A stretch of 64,000 nucleotides of DNA from Paenibacillus sp. FSL K6-1330 (GTDB taxonomy: Bacteria; Bacillota; Bacilli; Paenibacillales; Paenibacillaceae), in contig NZ_CP150269.1 of assembly GCF_037976825.1 (NCBI RefSeq), positions 4,477,501-4,541,500 on the forward strand. The letters are read 5' to 3'. Positions 1 to 7,739 of this stretch are shown here, in pieces. Position 1 is the stretch's first letter; every line of letters begins with the position of its first letter. The translations under genes and the position numbers were made by a program. The notes under the pieces are model-generated. The model saw nothing but the letters and a program-made list of their open reading frames with translations. It made no database searches and was not told the DNA's origin.

Positions 1-542
1 GGTTTAATAAGAATTAGAAAAGAATTGATGATATCTGAAGATGATATGACCATGTTAAACCAACAAATATATAACATGAGTGATTTCATGAATCCGCTCA
101 TACCTATTGAAGCAAAAGCTGGAACTATAGACAACATCATAAGCGGAAGACTCATGAATAACCAAAACCTCTTTTTAGAAAGAGGAGTATCAGTATTAAG
201 CCAAAAAAATATGCCGCTAAAAGTCAAACTTATATCACCAAGCTTATAGATAACTATAATGTGAAAGAACTCATGTATCACGAATATACAAGCACTAAAT
301 AGGATTAATGTTATATAAAACACAACACTACTACTGGAACTGATAATTTCTTGATTGGTTTCCGTGATCAATTGTGAGATTAAATCAACGCCAAAAACAA
401 GGCCAGGTGCTAATGCAATACTTATCATTAACAAATATACAAACTTCATATAATGTGTTCGGAACCAAGGCTTTCGAATAAAAGGAATCCATGAAGAAAA
501 ATCAGTATCTGTTGCAGGAAGATTTTTAAACCATAAAATCAT
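1..542 (-). CDS. DUF3267 family membrane zincin-like protein (C-terminus cut by window edge)
   Basis: The reverse strand reads open from an ATG at 542 to the window edge (180 codons). AAGGAG lies about 12 bases upstream of the ATG. The product has hydrophobic segments near residues 36-50 and 76-92, then HEFFH at about 90-94, which fits the HExxH zinc-protease signature, and further membrane segments around 127-145 and 153-180. A later N-x6-D pattern (NMVISSSD) resembles the second conserved motif of DUF3267 (putative zincin peptidase). This is a membrane protein; substrate unknown. A short plus-strand reading frame over it is a shadow. The stop lies outside the window. Confidence 0.75.
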   Translation of the reverse strand, partial: MILWFKNLPATDTDFSSWIPFIRKPWFRTHYMKFVYLLMISIALAPGLVFGVDLISQLITETNQEIISSSSSVVFYITLILFSACIFVIHEFFHIIVIYKLGDISLTFSGIFFWLNTDTPLSKKRFWLFMSLPLMMLSIVPAFASIGMSGFMKSLMLYICWFNMVISSSDIINSFLILIK

Positions 543-645
543 GTGTTAATTTCGCTCCTTTTCCAATTCAATCGGTACCTCTTTGATGCACGACCACTAC
601 ATAGTTCCCGTTAATGATCATCCATCATATGTTCTTGTAGCGGGG

Positions 646-688
646 CTTCTTCCATGATTATACATCTGTCCACAAAAAGGCGACAGCC
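646..688 (+). repeat. Copy of the sequence found at 6793-6834
   Basis: The stretch TTCTTCCATGATTATACATC, followed by a partly matching GGCGA-containing tail, recurs in the same orientation at 6793-6834 beside the cassette-like array. A shorter version (CTTCTTCCTGATTATACAT) is at 6868-6886. Copies are clearly related by eye but not identical. This copy lies upstream of the DUF3267 gene, as the other lies upstream of the DUF6886 remnant. Confidence 0.6.
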
Positions 689-830
689 AGAAATTACAGA
701 AGAGATCAACTTCTCTTCTCAGAAACCATACATTGGGATTTTATTCAAAAAGTTAAACCCTTTTTTATCCAAATGTGGTAAAGTAGAAGTCGAAAGTATA
801 AGCGGTTTAACTTTTGGAAAGGAGGAATTC

Positions 831-899
831 ATGATTCATTGTTTGTCAAAGCCTTCCCCTGTTGTCATTCCAAAAATTAAAAAGGAAGTGTCGCGATGA
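831..899 (+). CDS. Possible 22-residue leader peptide coupled to the sugar dehydrogenase gene
   Basis: An ATG at 831 is preceded by a very strong AAAGGAGG (818-825) at normal spacing. It opens a 22-codon frame whose TGA overlaps the ATG of the next gene (ATGA, 896-899). The overlap suggests translational coupling or a leader-peptide arrangement. The peptide resembles nothing I recognise and could be chance. A longer in-frame start at 654 lacks comparable support. The rest of 543-830 contains only the repeat at 646-688 and no clear gene. Confidence 0.35.
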   Translation: MIHCLSKPSPVVIPKIKKEVSR

Positions 900-3160
900 T
901 CACACGAAGCAAAATGATGGTCTTAAGTCTCTGCATTTGTATGTTGATCACATTATTTCCTGCATCGGGCTTTGCTGAGGCAGAGGTTGAGGAAGAAACG
1001 GCAGCTGCTGCTGTGCCGAGTCCGTGGAAGCAACAAAATATCGGTTCACCGTCGGTGAAAGGCAATGCATCTTATGATCCAACTGCTGATCAATTTTCCG
1101 TAAGCGGTGCGGGCAAGGACATCTGGGGTAAATCAGATCAGTTTAACTATGTGTACCAGCCCTGGACGGGAGACGGCGCAATTATCGCCCTTGTCTCTTC
1201 TCAAACCAATTCACACGAATTCGCCAAGGCCGGTATCATGATAAGGGAAACGCTGAATGCTGATTCCAAGCATGTCGATTTGCTGTTGACACCTTCGAAC
1301 GGGTTCACATTCCAGTATCGGGCAGAAACAGGCGGAACTTCCCAAAGCGAGAAAATTGCATCGACGAGCCCAGCCTGGATAAAGCTAGAACGTAAAGGTA
1401 ACGTCATTAAAGGATATGTATCCAACAACGGATTGAACTGGGGCGATTTAGGCAATGTGACTCTAAACATGAATGCCTCGTTGTATGTAGGATTGGCTGT
1501 CAGCAGCCATAATGAGTCTAAATTAAGCACGGCTATTTTTGACAAGGTGAAGGTAAATGCGTCAGGTGATGTATACCCGCCTACCGAACCGACCCACTTG
1601 CAAGCAACCAGTGTAACAGATACAACGGCAAGCATATCCTGGACTGCATCATTGGATGATGTTGGCGTGAAGGATTATGACGTGTATAAAGACGATGTGT
1701 TGGCGCAAGCGAATGTAACGGATACTTCCTACACCTTTACCGGTTTAACCCCGAATACCACATATAATTTCACGGTCAGGGCAAGAGATACAGCAGGGAA
1801 TATTTCCAATGCCAGCAGTCCTCTCACCGTGAAAACGACGAACCAAACCGATACTCAGGCGCCGACTGCCCCGACAGAACTTGAAAGCTCAAGCAAAACA
1901 TCTTCATCAGTCCATTTGACCTGGACGGCATCGACAGATGACGTAGGCGTGTACGAGTACGATATTTATAGAAACGGCTCATTAGCAGGCAGCACGTCTG
2001 CCACATCCTTCAAGGTAACAGGACTTACGGCAAATACCACATACAGCTTCACCGTTAAAGCCAGGGATTTAGCAGGAAATATATCTGAGGCCAGCCAAGC
2101 GTTGTCGGTTAAAACGAACCCTGCCTCTTCCGATCCATATACACCAGAGGTTGTCGCTAACAACTTGGAAACGCCATGGGCTATCGATTTCGCACCGGAT
2201 GGACGGATCTTCTTCACGGAACGCAACAGCGGCAGAGTTCGTGTCGTTGAGAACGGGAATTTGAAATCAACACCGGTCATTACGCTCAGCTCTCCTTTTT
2301 ATTATATGCCTAAGAGTGAAGGCGGCTTATTGGGACTGGCGCTTGATCCTAATTTTGCCACCAATCATTACATGTATATCTATCATTCCTACAAAACATC
2401 CGACAACAAAGTAGCCAACAGAGTTGTTCGTCTTAAAGAGAATAACAACAAGGCTACAATTGACAAGGTTCTGATCACTAATCTCCCTGGTGCGGTCTAT
2501 CACAATGGCGGCCGCTTGAAAATAGGTCCGGACAACAAACTGTATTTCGGTGACGGCAACTACGGAAATAAAGATGATACACTCTCTTACCTCGGAGGGA
2601 AGATATTCCGCCTGAATTTGGACGGTACCATTCCTGCCGACAATCCATTTGGCGCCTCTTCTCCGATCTATAGCCGTGGACACCGGAACCCTCAAGGATT
2701 AGCATGGCAGCCTGGAACGAACCGTCTCTTTGAATCGGAGCATGGTGAATCCTCCAAGGACGAAATCAACTTCATAGAGCCCGGTAACAATTACGGCTGG
2801 CCTAAATATGAGGGCGGGAATCAGAATCAAACTGGCATTACACCTCCTCTGATTTATGCAAGCGGTACAACCTGGGCTCCCTCCGGCATGACCTTTGTAA
2901 CTCAAGGGCCATGGGCAGGCAATCTTCTTGTTACCAACCTAAAAGGTAAACAGATCATCCGCATGGTCATTGGAGAGCAGAACGGAAAGCCGACGATCAA
3001 CAGTAGTGATCTTAATTATCTGTTTGTGAATAAATACGGCCGCATTCGCGACATTGTCGAAGCGCCGGACGGTTCGCTTTACTTCGTTACCAGTAACAAC
3101 GGCGACAAAAATGGTGACGGCTCTCCAGATAAACTTGTTCGATTGGTTCCTAACTTCTAG
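896..3160 (+). CDS. Secreted PQQ-type glucose/sorbosone dehydrogenase-like protein with FN3 domains
   Basis: This 754-residue protein starts with a signal peptide (hydrophobic residues 8-25, cleavage probably after GFAEA). Then come a concanavalin A-like or DUF1349-like module (about 45-220), two fibronectin type III domains (about 228-315 and 322-408), and a C-terminal beta-propeller of the soluble glucose/sorbosone dehydrogenase family (about 415-754). Propeller marks are PWAIDFAPDG, GGLLGLALDPNF, HNGGRLKIGPD, RGHRNPQGLAW and NNYGWP. Family members oxidise sugars with PQQ; the substrate here is unknown. The first and FN3 domains suggest attachment to polysaccharide or the cell surface. GAAGG-type RBS precedes the ATG, and a hairpin follows the stop. 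Confidence 0.85.
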   Translation: MITRSKMMVLSLCICMLITLFPASGFAEAEVEEETAAAAVPSPWKQQNIGSPSVKGNASYDPTADQFSVSGAGKDIWGKSDQFNYVYQPWTGDGAIIALVSSQTNSHEFAKAGIMIRETLNADSKHVDLLLTPSNGFTFQYRAETGGTSQSEKIASTSPAWIKLERKGNVIKGYVSNNGLNWGDLGNVTLNMNASLYVGLAVSSHNESKLSTAIFDKVKVNASGDVYPPTEPTHLQATSVTDTTASISWTASLDDVGVKDYDVYKDDVLAQANVTDTSYTFTGLTPNTTYNFTVRARDTAGNISNASSPLTVKTTNQTDTQAPTAPTELESSSKTSSSVHLTWTASTDDVGVYEYDIYRNGSLAGSTSATSFKVTGLTANTTYSFTVKARDLAGNISEASQALSVKTNPASSDPYTPEVVANNLETPWAIDFAPDGRIFFTERNSGRVRVVENGNLKSTPVITLSSPFYYMPKSEGGLLGLALDPNFATNHYMYIYHSYKTSDNKVANRVVRLKENNNKATIDKVLITNLPGAVYHNGGRLKIGPDNKLYFGDGNYGNKDDTLSYLGGKIFRLNLDGTIPADNPFGASSPIYSRGHRNPQGLAWQPGTNRLFESEHGESSKDEINFIEPGNNYGWPKYEGGNQNQTGITPPLIYASGTTWAPSGMTFVTQGPWAGNLLVTNLKGKQIIRMVIGEQNGKPTINSSDLNYLFVNKYGRIRDIVEAPDGSLYFVTSNNGDKNGDGSPDKLVRLVPNF

Positions 3161-3189
3161 CGAGTTTGAATCAAGTTAATAGCTATACA

Positions 3190-3229
3190 AACCAGCGCGT
3201 GCCGATACCACATTGGCACACGCTGGTTT
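3190..3229 (+). terminator. Hairpin after the sugar dehydrogenase gene
   Basis: Arms AACCAGCGCGTGCC (3190-3203) and GGCACACGCTGGTTT (3215-3229) pair almost fully around an 11-base loop, 30 bases after the stop. There is only a weak T run, so termination is probable rather than certain. It lies between convergent genes. Confidence 0.6.
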
Positions 3230-3261
3230 AAGTTACAGCTGAAACCACAGATCATATAATT

Positions 3262-5025
3262 TCATCGACTTGCTGTATCTAAGCAACGAGCTCCTTGTAT
3301 AGCATCCTTTTGGAGCACCTTGTTCGATAATGTGGTGCACTCGCGGAAAGCAAAATGTTTACATCCTAAACATTGGTTATGATCCAATCGGGATAATGCG
3401 TAATCAATCGCCTCACCCGTATGCCAAAAGAAGTGAGCCGCCCCAATAAAATCAAACAAGCCAGTTCTCTTCAATACTTCCATTGGCTGTGGTTGGACAC
3501 CTGTAATAAGAACCATCCCCCCAAACTTCTCGAAGTGTTTAACCAAGCTGGCTAAATTGTGCTCCCCTGTTGTATCCATAAAGGGTACTTTCCCCATACG
3601 TAGAATTAAGACTTTAGGTCTTTGATGAATCGTATCCATGATCGACATCTCAAACATGTTCGCGGCACCAAAAAAAAGCGGACCTTCAATTGTGTACATA
3701 CCGATTTGGGGACAATCATGCCCCTCGGTTACCATGTGTGCCTTTACTTTTTCATGGTTATTAGCTGGATCGGGAAGCACTTTAGTTACTCTCAAAACGT
3801 CACTCATTCGTTTCACAAACAGAATGACAGCCAAGATTAATCCCACTTCAACAGCAGTCGTTAAATTCGTAAATACGGTTAGTATAAATGTAATGAGGAG
3901 TACAATGGAATCGCTCGTTTTGGTTTTCAAGACGTGAGCAAATTCTCTTCGTTCGCTCATATTCCAAGCAACCAGCATCAGGATGGGAGCCATACTGGCA
4001 AGTGGAATCTCAGATGCATAAGGTGCAAACAAAATGAGTACCAAAAAAACAACAATACCATGTATTATTCCGGACATAGGCGAGACAGCACCGCTTTTGA
4101 TATTGGTTGCTGTCCGTGCAATGGCACCAGTTGCTGGAATGCCTCCAAATAGAGGTGTCACCATATTCGCGATGCCTTGCCCAATCAGTTCACGACTGCT
4201 ATGATGACGACTGCCGGTCATGCCATCGGCTACAACTGCCGATAACAAAGACTCGATACCACCCAACATCGCGATAATAAAAGCGGGACGAATCAGCGTT
4301 TCAATACGGTCCCAGGTTATTTGCGGAAAATGGAATTGAGGTAATGTACTAGGAATTGCTCCGAATGATGATCCAATCGTTGCTACGTCTCCTTTGAAGA
4401 ACACAGCCGCAACCACACTGGATACGACAAGCCCCACTAAGGAACCCGGAACCTTCGGCATAATTCTGGGTGTAAGGAGAAGGACAACCAAACAAACCCC
4501 GGCTGTTATGACGCTGTAGATATTCGTGGTTGTCAGATGCATCACAATTTCCTTCATGTTAGGCAGAAAATTTTCATGTTTCTCGATACCACTTAGACCC
4601 AAAAAATTAGCAATTTGTCCGCTGAAAATAATTACTGCGATTCCAGCCGTAAATCCAATGGTTACCGGGCGAGGAATAAACTTAATCAACGTGCCAAGTT
4701 TAAATAATCCCATTAAGACAAGGATGATGCCAGCCATGAATCCGGCAATCAGCAAATTTTCGTATCCATATTGCATGACTATAGCGAAAAGGATGGGGAT
4801 GAATGCACCGGTCGGTCCCCCAATTTGAAATTTAGAGCCTCCGAGCAAAGAAATTAAAATACCGGCAACGATGGTTGTATAAATACCATACTCGGGTTTG
4901 ACACCAGCAGCAATAGCAAACGCCATTCCTAATGGAATGGCGATAATACCAACAATCAGGCCTGAAATAAGATCTTTACGAAATGCGGATGCATGATATC
5001 CCTCAAATCTTCCCGTCCATTTCAT
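3262..5025 (-). CDS. SulP/SLC26-family anion transporter with STAS domain
   Basis: An integral membrane protein of about 587 residues with the SulP fold: an N-terminal sulfate transporter domain (GLIVGIIAIPLGMAFAIAAG, then the GGPTGAF segment and multiple membrane helices) and a C-terminal STAS domain (from PLFFGAANMFE to VLKRTGLFDFIG). SulP proteins move sulfate, bicarbonate or related anions. The short tail after STAS holds CLGCKHFAFREC plus two more cysteines, unusual for the family and possibly metal or redox related. I chose the ATG at 5025, which has AAGG upstream, over a TTG at 5091 because the longer form would run through the operator at 5047-5070. Probably repressed by the neighbouring ArsR protein. 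Confidence 0.85.
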   Translation of the reverse strand: MKWTGRFEGYHASAFRKDLISGLIVGIIAIPLGMAFAIAAGVKPEYGIYTTIVAGILISLLGGSKFQIGGPTGAFIPILFAIVMQYGYENLLIAGFMAGIILVLMGLFKLGTLIKFIPRPVTIGFTAGIAVIIFSGQIANFLGLSGIEKHENFLPNMKEIVMHLTTTNIYSVITAGVCLVVLLLTPRIMPKVPGSLVGLVVSSVVAAVFFKGDVATIGSSFGAIPSTLPQFHFPQITWDRIETLIRPAFIIAMLGGIESLLSAVVADGMTGSRHHSSRELIGQGIANMVTPLFGGIPATGAIARTATNIKSGAVSPMSGIIHGIVVFLVLILFAPYASEIPLASMAPILMLVAWNMSERREFAHVLKTKTSDSIVLLITFILTVFTNLTTAVEVGLILAVILFVKRMSDVLRVTKVLPDPANNHEKVKAHMVTEGHDCPQIGMYTIEGPLFFGAANMFEMSIMDTIHQRPKVLILRMGKVPFMDTTGEHNLASLVKHFEKFGGMVLITGVQPQPMEVLKRTGLFDFIGAAHFFWHTGEAIDYALSRLDHNQCLGCKHFAFRECTTLSNKVLQKDAIQGARCLDTASR

Positions 5026-5046
5026 CTGCTTTACCTTCTTTTTTTC

Positions 5047-5070
5047 ATATATTTGATTATTTGAATATAT
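5047..5070. promoter_or_regulatory. ArsR-type operator box upstream of the SulP gene
   Basis: The 24-base AT-rich imperfect palindrome contains ATATTTGA and TTTGAATAT half-sites, close to the CadC/SmtB-style operator with TCAAATA and TTTGAA arms. Related boxes occur at 5545-5564 and 5653-5672 in the arsR/Cys-rich gene intergenic region. Location and similarity suggest binding by the ArsR-family protein encoded at 5184-5519. Confidence 0.65.
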
Positions 5071-5131
5071 GTGAGATGTTACTCCTGCCAATGAATAATG
5101 TCAATCGCTAAAATCGTCTATTCTATAAACG

Positions 5132-5181
5132 AAAAAAACAAGGTGCTCCTGAGTATTGCTCACGGATGCCCTTGTTTTTTT
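5132..5181 (-). terminator. Bidirectional-looking terminator after arsR
   Basis: AAAAAAACAAGG (5132-5143) pairs with CCTTGTTTTTTT (5169-5180), with a further inner TGAG/CTCA pairing. On the minus strand it ends in a T run right after the arsR stop. It separates arsR transcription from the downstream SulP gene, which therefore needs its own promoter. Confidence 0.85.
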
Positions 5182-5183
5182 AG

Positions 5184-5519
5184 TTATGGTTCATTTCGGA
5201 TGACCTCAAGCAAAGAAATCGCATCAACGAGATGATTATCGAATATTTGCTTTGTAACAGCTAGCAATTCTTTAATCAACGGGTCACGTAAGGAATAAAT
5301 GACCGATGTTCCGTCTTTTAAGCCAGTAACTACATTTTTATTTCGTAATACTGACAATTGTTGAGAAACGGCTGAACCTTCTGAACCCAAAATACTTTGC
5401 AATTCGTTGACGTTTTTATCTCCTTCGCTCAGCACCTCAAGAATTCGAATTCTCATCGGATGAGCCAGCGCTTTAAAAAAATCAGCTTTAAACTGTTGAA
5501 TATTTTGATTTTGGTTCAT
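5184..5519 (-). CDS. ArsR/SmtB-family winged-helix repressor
   Basis: A 111-residue protein matching the whole length of small ArsR-family regulators: ALAHPMRIRILEVL (helix 1-2), the recognition region SAVSQQLSVLRNKNVV, and the wing KDGTSVIYSL. It contains no cysteine, so the usual CxC metal site of ArsR/CadC is absent; sensing must use other residues or a ligand not bound by thiols. It sits between the SulP gene and a divergent Cys-rich protein gene, and similar palindromic boxes precede all three starts, so it probably controls them and itself. Confidence 0.88.
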   Translation of the reverse strand: MNQNQNIQQFKADFFKALAHPMRIRILEVLSEGDKNVNELQSILGSEGSAVSQQLSVLRNKNVVTGLKDGTSVIYSLRDPLIKELLAVTKQIFDNHLVDAISLLEVIRNEP

Positions 5520-5544
5520 GGCTATACTCCCTCAGTGGCTAAAC

Positions 5545-5564
5545 TTTTGAATATATGAATATAA
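5545..5564. promoter_or_regulatory. ArsR-type operator box in the arsR promoter
   Basis: The sequence TTTTGAATATATGAATATAA contains two TGAATATA words and lies 25-45 bases upstream of the arsR start. It resembles the boxes at 5047-5070 and 5653-5672. Likely autoregulatory site. Confidence 0.6.
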
Positions 5565-5652
5565 TAACACAACCGTATACCAAACATCGCGTAAAAAAGA
5601 AACGCCTGAGCATCGATTGTTATTTGGTTGCAACTATCGTATAATACCCCTT

Positions 5653-5672
5653 ATATTCAAATTTTTGAATAT
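5653..5672. promoter_or_regulatory. ArsR-type operator box upstream of the Cys-rich protein gene
   Basis: ATATTCAAATTTTTGAATAT is a near-perfect 20-base palindrome (9 of 10 pairs) 40-60 bases upstream of the start at 5712. It is the cleanest of the three boxes and matches the TCAAA/TTTGA arms known for CadC/SmtB-like repressors. Confidence 0.7.
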
Positions 5673-5711
5673 TTGATTTTATACCATTAATAAATAAGGA
5701 GTGGATGCGAA

Positions 5712-6344
5712 ATGTCAGGCTTTATGGTTAATGATCCATCACAACAAGATTCGCTATCCATTCACCCATCGTTGTTAAAAAAAGTGAGCAGGCAATCTGT
5801 CATTACGATTGGTATTCAAGCTCTGCAAGAGGTCGGATCCGATCCTATTTGCAAAGTCTGCATTGCCAATGGAGGCTCCTGCTGTAATAGTTGCAGGCAT
5901 CTTGCGGACGGAATTGGATGTCAGCAACGTAATACAAGTTGTACGGCATGGTTATGTGGGTTTCTTAAATTTTTGTTGTATGAAACAGGCCTGTTACGAG
6001 AATGGAATGACTTTTGGGACCAAGTACCGGGACAAGGTTTTCGTGAGGATTTCACCCCAGAAGTTTTCTTCGTGGAAAAGTCGTTACACCTTCCGGACAT
6101 TCGAAATCTTAGCGAAGCTTTGGCTGCTGATCTTCAGGAGTTAGCCAGAACTCACATTGCGATTGGGTTCATACTTACACTTCGGGAAAAAATAGATAAA
6201 AATATTGACCAATTGGAGTATTTTGAAGATGATCCAAAAAAGCAAATCAGCCTGAAAAGAAGCATTAAAATGTTATCAGGTCCTTTTTATCGTTTTCAAA
6301 AAGAACTACATGATTATCGTCAAAAGCTTCAGAACACTAAATAA
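5712..6344 (+). CDS. Cysteine-rich protein of unknown function, divergent from arsR
   Basis: A 210-residue soluble protein with eight cysteines packed into residues 47-82 (PICKVCIANGGSCCNSCRHL, then GC, SC and LC), followed by a helical, charged C-terminal half. The cluster (CxxC, CCxxC) suggests a zinc or Fe-S centre. It vaguely recalls YkgJ-type CxCxxCC proteins but I cannot assign it. An ATG is preceded by AAGGAG. It is divergent from arsR and has its own ArsR-type box, so it is probably co-regulated with the SulP transporter. Confidence 0.7.
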   Translation: MSGFMVNDPSQQDSLSIHPSLLKKVSRQSVITIGIQALQEVGSDPICKVCIANGGSCCNSCRHLADGIGCQQRNTSCTAWLCGFLKFLLYETGLLREWNDFWDQVPGQGFREDFTPEVFFVEKSLHLPDIRNLSEALAADLQELARTHIAIGFILTLREKIDKNIDQLEYFEDDPKKQISLKRSIKMLSGPFYRFQKELHDYRQKLQNTK

Positions 6345-6391
6345 CACCCGCAGGTTCTAGATCTGCTAGTTTACGGAGCATCTGCTCCCTC

Positions 6392-6783
6392 CTACAATTT
6401 CTTGGCATTATTAAACCTATGTATTCCATATCCCTTAAAATCTGAAGAAACTATTGATTCCCTAAGAGGACATAAATTGGGTGTAAACCTTAATTCAATT
6501 CCCTTACTTAACAGTCTCTCAACCAGTCAATCAATCTTCTCTATACCCATTGGTTTTACGGTTTGATAGGAAATATAATATCCTGCAGTCTTATCAAAAA
6601 CTTCAAACCCCTCGTCTTCAAATTGGTCATACGATTCGCGGACAATCCCTTGGGAAGTAATAGGAGAATTCATGTTCCGCATCGATTGCCCAAACAACTG
6701 CCGGGAAATCCGGTCGATTCTGTTTTTCTCTTGGGATGAAGATTTCAATATCAGCCTCTTCGCTAAAATGAAAAAGCATTCAT
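6392..6783 (-). pseudogene. DUF6886 family gene, degraded
   Basis: Conceptual translation of the minus strand gives the family's recognisable N-terminal part (HFSEEADIEIFIPR, PAVVWAIDAEHEFSYYFPRD, CPRIV). A frame jump follows, then FEVFDKTAGYYISYQTVKP, then a stop at 6527-6529, then a conserved tail (LVERLLSKGIELRF, TPNLCPLRESI) to the TAG at 6392. Damage: a +1 shift just after the start (6771-6774), loss of a central segment with a frame change near 6637-6640, and a nonsense codon. The 94-residue open frame across it (6527-6811) is an artefact of these lesions. An ATG at 6783 with GAGG upstream is the probable ancestral start. Confidence 0.75.
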
Positions 6784-6792
6784 GCACCTCAT

Positions 6793-6886
6793 TTCTTCCA
6801 TGATTATACATCTATCAACCAAGGGGCGATAACCATAATGTGTTAATTGATTGTTAGTTGAAGTATACTTCTTCCTGATTATACAT
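6793..6886 (-). repeat. Cassette spacer A between kinase stop and DUF6886 remnant
   Basis: It begins directly after the kinase stop codon. It carries the word ACCAAGGGGC shared with spacers at 8242-8416 and 12224-12327, and two direct copies of a TGTATAATCA-GGAAGAA motif (minus strand) at its ends. Minus-strand AACTAAC and TTAACAC resemble attC R-type boxes but the ends are not clean. It is probably a diverged member of the spacer family. Confidence 0.45.
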
Positions 6887-7540
6887 TTAAAGATTTCTAA
6901 TTGTTCTAAGTATTTCTCTTTTTACTTTCTCTACCACGCTATTTTTTTCTTGATTTGCATCAATTATGAGATCTGCCTTTTCCTTTACCCGGATTCCATT
7001 GAGTAAATACATCTCCTTGACTCCTCCATATAAATAATCCGATAAAAAATGATCTAGCAAGCTTATTAAAACTTCCGGATCATGCTTTAAGTTCTTAATC
7101 AGATCATAGATTCTTCTTCCAAGAGATACCTCGGGACTAACATCCAGGTAAATTACTAAATCTATGAGATCTGCCACTTCATCCCTTTCCTTTCCAAAAG
7201 GCTCTTCAAGTAATATGATCTCACCAGGTTTTAATTCTAGTTTTTCTTTTGGTTTCAAATTACCATACTCTTCTGCCCAACCAATTCCCTTATTTAGGAT
7301 TACGGATTCACCATTTATAAGACAGATTAAATGTTCTCTAAGCAATGGTGTTTTAATTTCATTTGGATCTCCTCCACTGTGAATCCAACTAACAATACTC
7401 TCTGGAAAGTCTTTTCTTGATACGTAGTCATCGAAAAACAATGTTACGCAAGACAGTAGCTCTTTAGCTAATTCAATAACCAATGTACTCTTTCCAGACC
7501 CGGAATAACCGCTAACTGCAACTACTAAAGGTCTTTGCAT
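6887..7540 (-). CDS. Uridine kinase-like P-loop NTPase
   Basis: A 217-residue cytosolic protein with Walker A GYSGSGKST (10-18), a DD pair after the second strand (FFDDYVSRKDFP), and an EEPFGKERDE segment before the strand IDLVIYLDVSPEVSLGRRI, as in uridine kinase/AAA_18-type nucleoside or small-molecule kinases. The substrate cannot be told. ATG with TAGGAGATG upstream. It is one gene of the cassette-like array; a hairpin with a T run (7565-7596) sits in its leader and spacer A directly follows its stop. Confidence 0.75.
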   Translation of the reverse strand: MQRPLVVAVSGYSGSGKSTLVIELAKELLSCVTLFFDDYVSRKDFPESIVSWIHSGGDPNEIKTPLLREHLICLINGESVILNKGIGWAEEYGNLKPKEKLELKPGEIILLEEPFGKERDEVADLIDLVIYLDVSPEVSLGRRIYDLIKNLKHDPEVLISLLDHFLSDYLYGGVKEMYLLNGIRVKEKADLIIDANQEKNSVVEKVKREILRTIRNL

Positions 7541-7564
7541 CTACATCATCTCCTATAAAAAATA

Positions 7565-7596
7565 TAAGAGCAGATCTCAGTAGAGATCCGCTCTTA
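7565..7596 (-). terminator. Hairpin with T run in the leader of the kinase gene
   Basis: Arms TAAGAGCAGATCTC (7565-7578) and GAGATCCGCTCTTA (7583-7596) form a 14-pair stem with one mismatch and a 4-base loop, followed on the minus strand by ATATTTTTT. It ends the upstream NUDIX transcript or attenuates the kinase; its position 25 bases before the kinase start allows either. Confidence 0.7.
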
Positions 7597-7604
7597 TTGT
7601 TGAT

Positions 7605-7710
7605 CATCATAACATAGAAATTGTGCATTTCAAGTACTACTAAAGATTTTAATGCCTCGAACAGACTGAGTGCAGAACGTCCTGCAGCGTAAGCATATGG
7701 TTAGATGATG
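7605..7710 (-). repeat. Cassette spacer B, attC-like, after the NUDIX gene
   Basis: Read on the minus strand it begins CATCATCTAAC (7710-7700) and ends GTTATGATG (7613-7605), complementary outer ends with ATCTAAC matching the attC R'' pattern RYYYAAC. The body contains GCTTACGCTGCAGG, related to the GCGTAAACGC / GCTGCG parts of spacer E2. It starts 30 bases after the NUDIX stop. Confidence 0.55.
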
Positions 7711-7739
7711 TATGCAGCGTCTTTATATACTTTATACTC

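Noticed and set aside
25..249. Plus-strand frame of 74 codons at the left edge
   Set aside because: It lies antisense to the DUF3267 gene, which has an RBS, an HExxH motif and membrane segments; the plus frame has no RBS or recognisable features.
6527..6811. Open frame of 94 codons taken as a gene
   Set aside because: Only its last part is in the true frame; the rest reads across the lesions of the DUF6886 pseudogene.
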